Below are positions 13,629 to 14,807 of a stretch of 14,807 bases of DNA, piece by piece. The first letter of the stretch is position 1. Every line of letters starts with the position of its first letter. Under the pieces are notes generated by a model that saw only the letters and a program-made list of their open reading frames with translations, had not been told where the DNA came from and did no database searches. Location: contig JAITWN010000081.1 in assembly GCA_031285245.1 (NCBI GenBank), positions 1 to 14,807 on the forward strand. The letters run 5' to 3'. The translations under genes were made by a program, and so were the position numbers. The stretch comes from Chromatiales bacterium (lineage in GTDB: Bacteria; Pseudomonadota; Gammaproteobacteria; SZUA-140).

Positions 13629-14359
13629 GAGGGCGGATCTGCAACTATGCTGCTGTCAGACTGCGGCAGCGACGATTGTTGTGACGAGTCTTGAGGCGAA
13701 TTCCGAGATGAGTCCTGGGATGAGTCTTGGGAAGGCTGCGCACCGGTGTTGGTCTGTGGTGGCAAGCCAGGCGCGATCTGGAACAAGCGTGTGATGCGGT
13801 CCCAGTGCCCGGTGTCGACGCTGACTTCTATCGCGCGCGGTAGCGCGCTCGTGGTGGCTGGATCAGCGCCTGAGGGCGGCCAGAACTCATGCCATTCATT
13901 CTTGGTGTCGAGAAAGCGCAGCCCCAGCGCTTTAACATCATGCAGTAGGATGGCGGCGCGCGGTTCGCTACCCTGCGCGCGATCAAGCGTCTGCCAGCTC
14001 AAGCGGCGCAGCGCACCCTCTTGGACCAAATAACCGACGCGTTGCAATTCACTGCGCTGAAGGCCGGCTGGATTGCGCCAGCCGCCACGGGTGAATTCCA
14101 GTTGCCCGCCGGTGCCGATCATCGCCATCGCGCGATCGCCGAATTCATCGCGTATCGGGCGATTGATCGCCTGCTGCACATCACGACCGATGGTGAGCAT
14201 GGCGATCTGGAGCTCGCTGAGCAGTTCGGCATTCGTGGCAGCACGTTCACGCGCATCGAGTACCGCGCGCAGGCCGCCGTAGGCCATCGCCGAGAGCACG
14301 GCGAACAGCGCCAGCGCTACCAGTAGTTCGATGAGTGTGAATCCGCGTGTGCGTGTCAT
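13625..14359 (-). CDS. gspJ: Type II secretion minor pseudopilin GspJ, with extended Ser/Gln tail
   Basis: A 244-residue minor pseudopilin. The prepilin peptidase site is after Gly6 in RTRGFTLIELLVALALF, with Glu at mature position 5, followed by the long hydrophobic helix. The globular part includes RDVQQAINRPIRDEFGD, LEFTRGGWRNP, LQRVGYLV and ALPRAIEVSVDTGHWDRITR, in line with GspJ. The last roughly 48 residues are a low-complexity tail of QDSS-like repeats (SQDSSQDSSRN, PQDSSQQSS) that a compact GspJ does not need. Start and stop both overlap neighbours by 4 bp. Confidence 0.93.
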   Translation of the reverse strand: MTRTRGFTLIELLVALALFAVLSAMAYGGLRAVLDARERAATNAELLSELQIAMLTIGRDVQQAINRPIRDEFGDRAMAMIGTGGQLEFTRGGWRNPAGLQRSELQRVGYLVQEGALRRLSWQTLDRAQGSEPRAAILLHDVKALGLRFLDTKNEWHEFWPPSGADPATTSALPRAIEVSVDTGHWDRITRLFQIAPGLPPQTNTGAQPSQDSSQDSSRNSPQDSSQQSSLPQSDSSIVADPPS

Positions 14360-14807
14360 TGCGCGGGGCGTTCCAGATAGGCGATGGCGGTAGCGTCGAC
14401 ACGATCACGATGGTCATCGGCACTTACGTCGACATCGACGCGGCGAATGCTGTCATCAGGCGTTGCAATGATGCGCATGCTCCAGTGCCAGTCGCGACCT
14501 GCAAGGTGCACGCTGCCGTTTGATTCGTTCGGGCCGGGCCAGGTACCGAGCAGTTGCTGTTCGGTGATGCGATCCATCGCGACCCAGTGCGCGATGGTGC
14601 GATCCTGCATGCGCACCATGCTGGCAATGTAGTGGCTGCTTTCGGCGACCACGGCGCCGAGCGCGATTGCTACGATGGCGAGCGCTACCAGGATTTCGAT
14701 GAGCGTGAAGCCGCCATGCGTGCAGTAGCTAGCGGTCGCGGTTGTGGGGTTGGGGGGGGTGGGCCGGAACCCCCCCCGATGGGGAAAAACGGTGTAGGGA
14801 AGCGAGA
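14356..14807 (-). CDS. gspI: Type II secretion minor pseudopilin GspI, 5' end unreliable
   Basis: A minor pseudopilin. HGGFTLIEILVALAIVAIAL carries the prepilin peptidase site and mature Glu5; the rest (VRMQDRTIAHWVAMDRIT, WPGPNES, DWHWSMRIIATPDDSIRRV) is typical of GspI. From the His codon at 14718 to the stop there are 120 residues, the usual size, so the true start should lie near 14718-14735. No in-frame ATG, GTG or TTG is visible there, and the frame runs open to the right edge through Pro/Gly-rich codons from homopolymer runs. I support coding from 14718 to 14356; sequence beyond about 14725 is suspect. It overlaps gspJ by 4 bp. Confidence 0.85.
   Translation of the reverse strand, partial: SLPYTVFPHRGGFRPTPPNPTTATASYCTHGGFTLIEILVALAIVAIALGAVVAESSHYIASMVRMQDRTIAHWVAMDRITEQQLLGTWPGPNESNGSVHLAGRDWHWSMRIIATPDDSIRRVDVDVSADDHRDRVDATAIAYLERPAQ

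Noticed and set aside
1..14807. Novel defence, biosynthetic or mobile system
   Set aside because: Every sizeable frame is assigned to a well-known core family. No integrase, transposase, toxin, CRISPR repeat array or unknown gene cluster was seen on either strand.

Overview
The window reads as a chromosomal core region of a gammaproteobacterium, with moderately high GC, dense packing and E. coli/Pseudomonas-like gene neighbourhoods. Two classical orders identify it. The first is algZ-algR-hemC-hemD-hemX-hemY, the pseudomonad-type arrangement. The second is rhlB divergent from trxA followed by rho, the arrangement known from E. coli. I cannot name a genus from the sequence alone. No plasmid, phage, CRISPR array, transposase, tRNA or rRNA was seen, and I see no novel multi-gene system here.

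Layout: (1) 1-295, minus strand, holds an internal piece of a heat-shock repressor HrcA that looks actinobacterial (Thermoleophilia-like). It has much more extreme third-position GC than anything else here, lacks its N-terminus and abuts the algZ upstream region abruptly. It is most likely an assembly chimera, less likely a transferred remnant. (2) 355-2195, plus, is a LytS/AlgZ-type membrane histidine kinase and its LytTR-type regulator AlgR, overlapping by 4 bp. (3) 2267-6632, plus, is hemC-hemD-hemX-hemY, which makes hydroxymethylbilane and uroporphyrinogen III and adds two membrane proteins of the haem operon. (4) 6646-6725 is an interspersed palindromic repeat in the convergent hemY/rhlB gap. 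(5) 6742-8037, minus, is rhlB, an RNA helicase; 8193-8519, plus, is trxA with a GTG start; 8774-10030, plus, is rho, preceded by a 254-bp structured leader. (6) 10041-10134 is a second, different palindromic repeat, followed by a strong intrinsic terminator at 10145-10174 shared by rho and the converging gsp operon. (7) 10173 to the right edge, minus, is a type II secretion block in transcription order gspI-J-K-L-M-N, every junction overlapping by 1 or 4 bp. The rest of the operon would lie off the right edge.

Functionally the window combines two-component sensing next to haem synthesis, RNA turnover and transcription termination (RhlB, Rho), redox housekeeping (thioredoxin), and the minor pseudopilins plus inner-membrane platform of the type II secretion system. 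There is no gene-free stretch longer than 300 bp; the longest is the trxA-rho leader. Both contig ends look unreliable: the HrcA fragment on the left, and G8/C8 homopolymers with a missing gspI start codon on the right. The most interesting non-coding feature is the rho leader, with stacked hairpins, a possible pseudoknot and a T-run. The two dispersed palindromic repeats come next.
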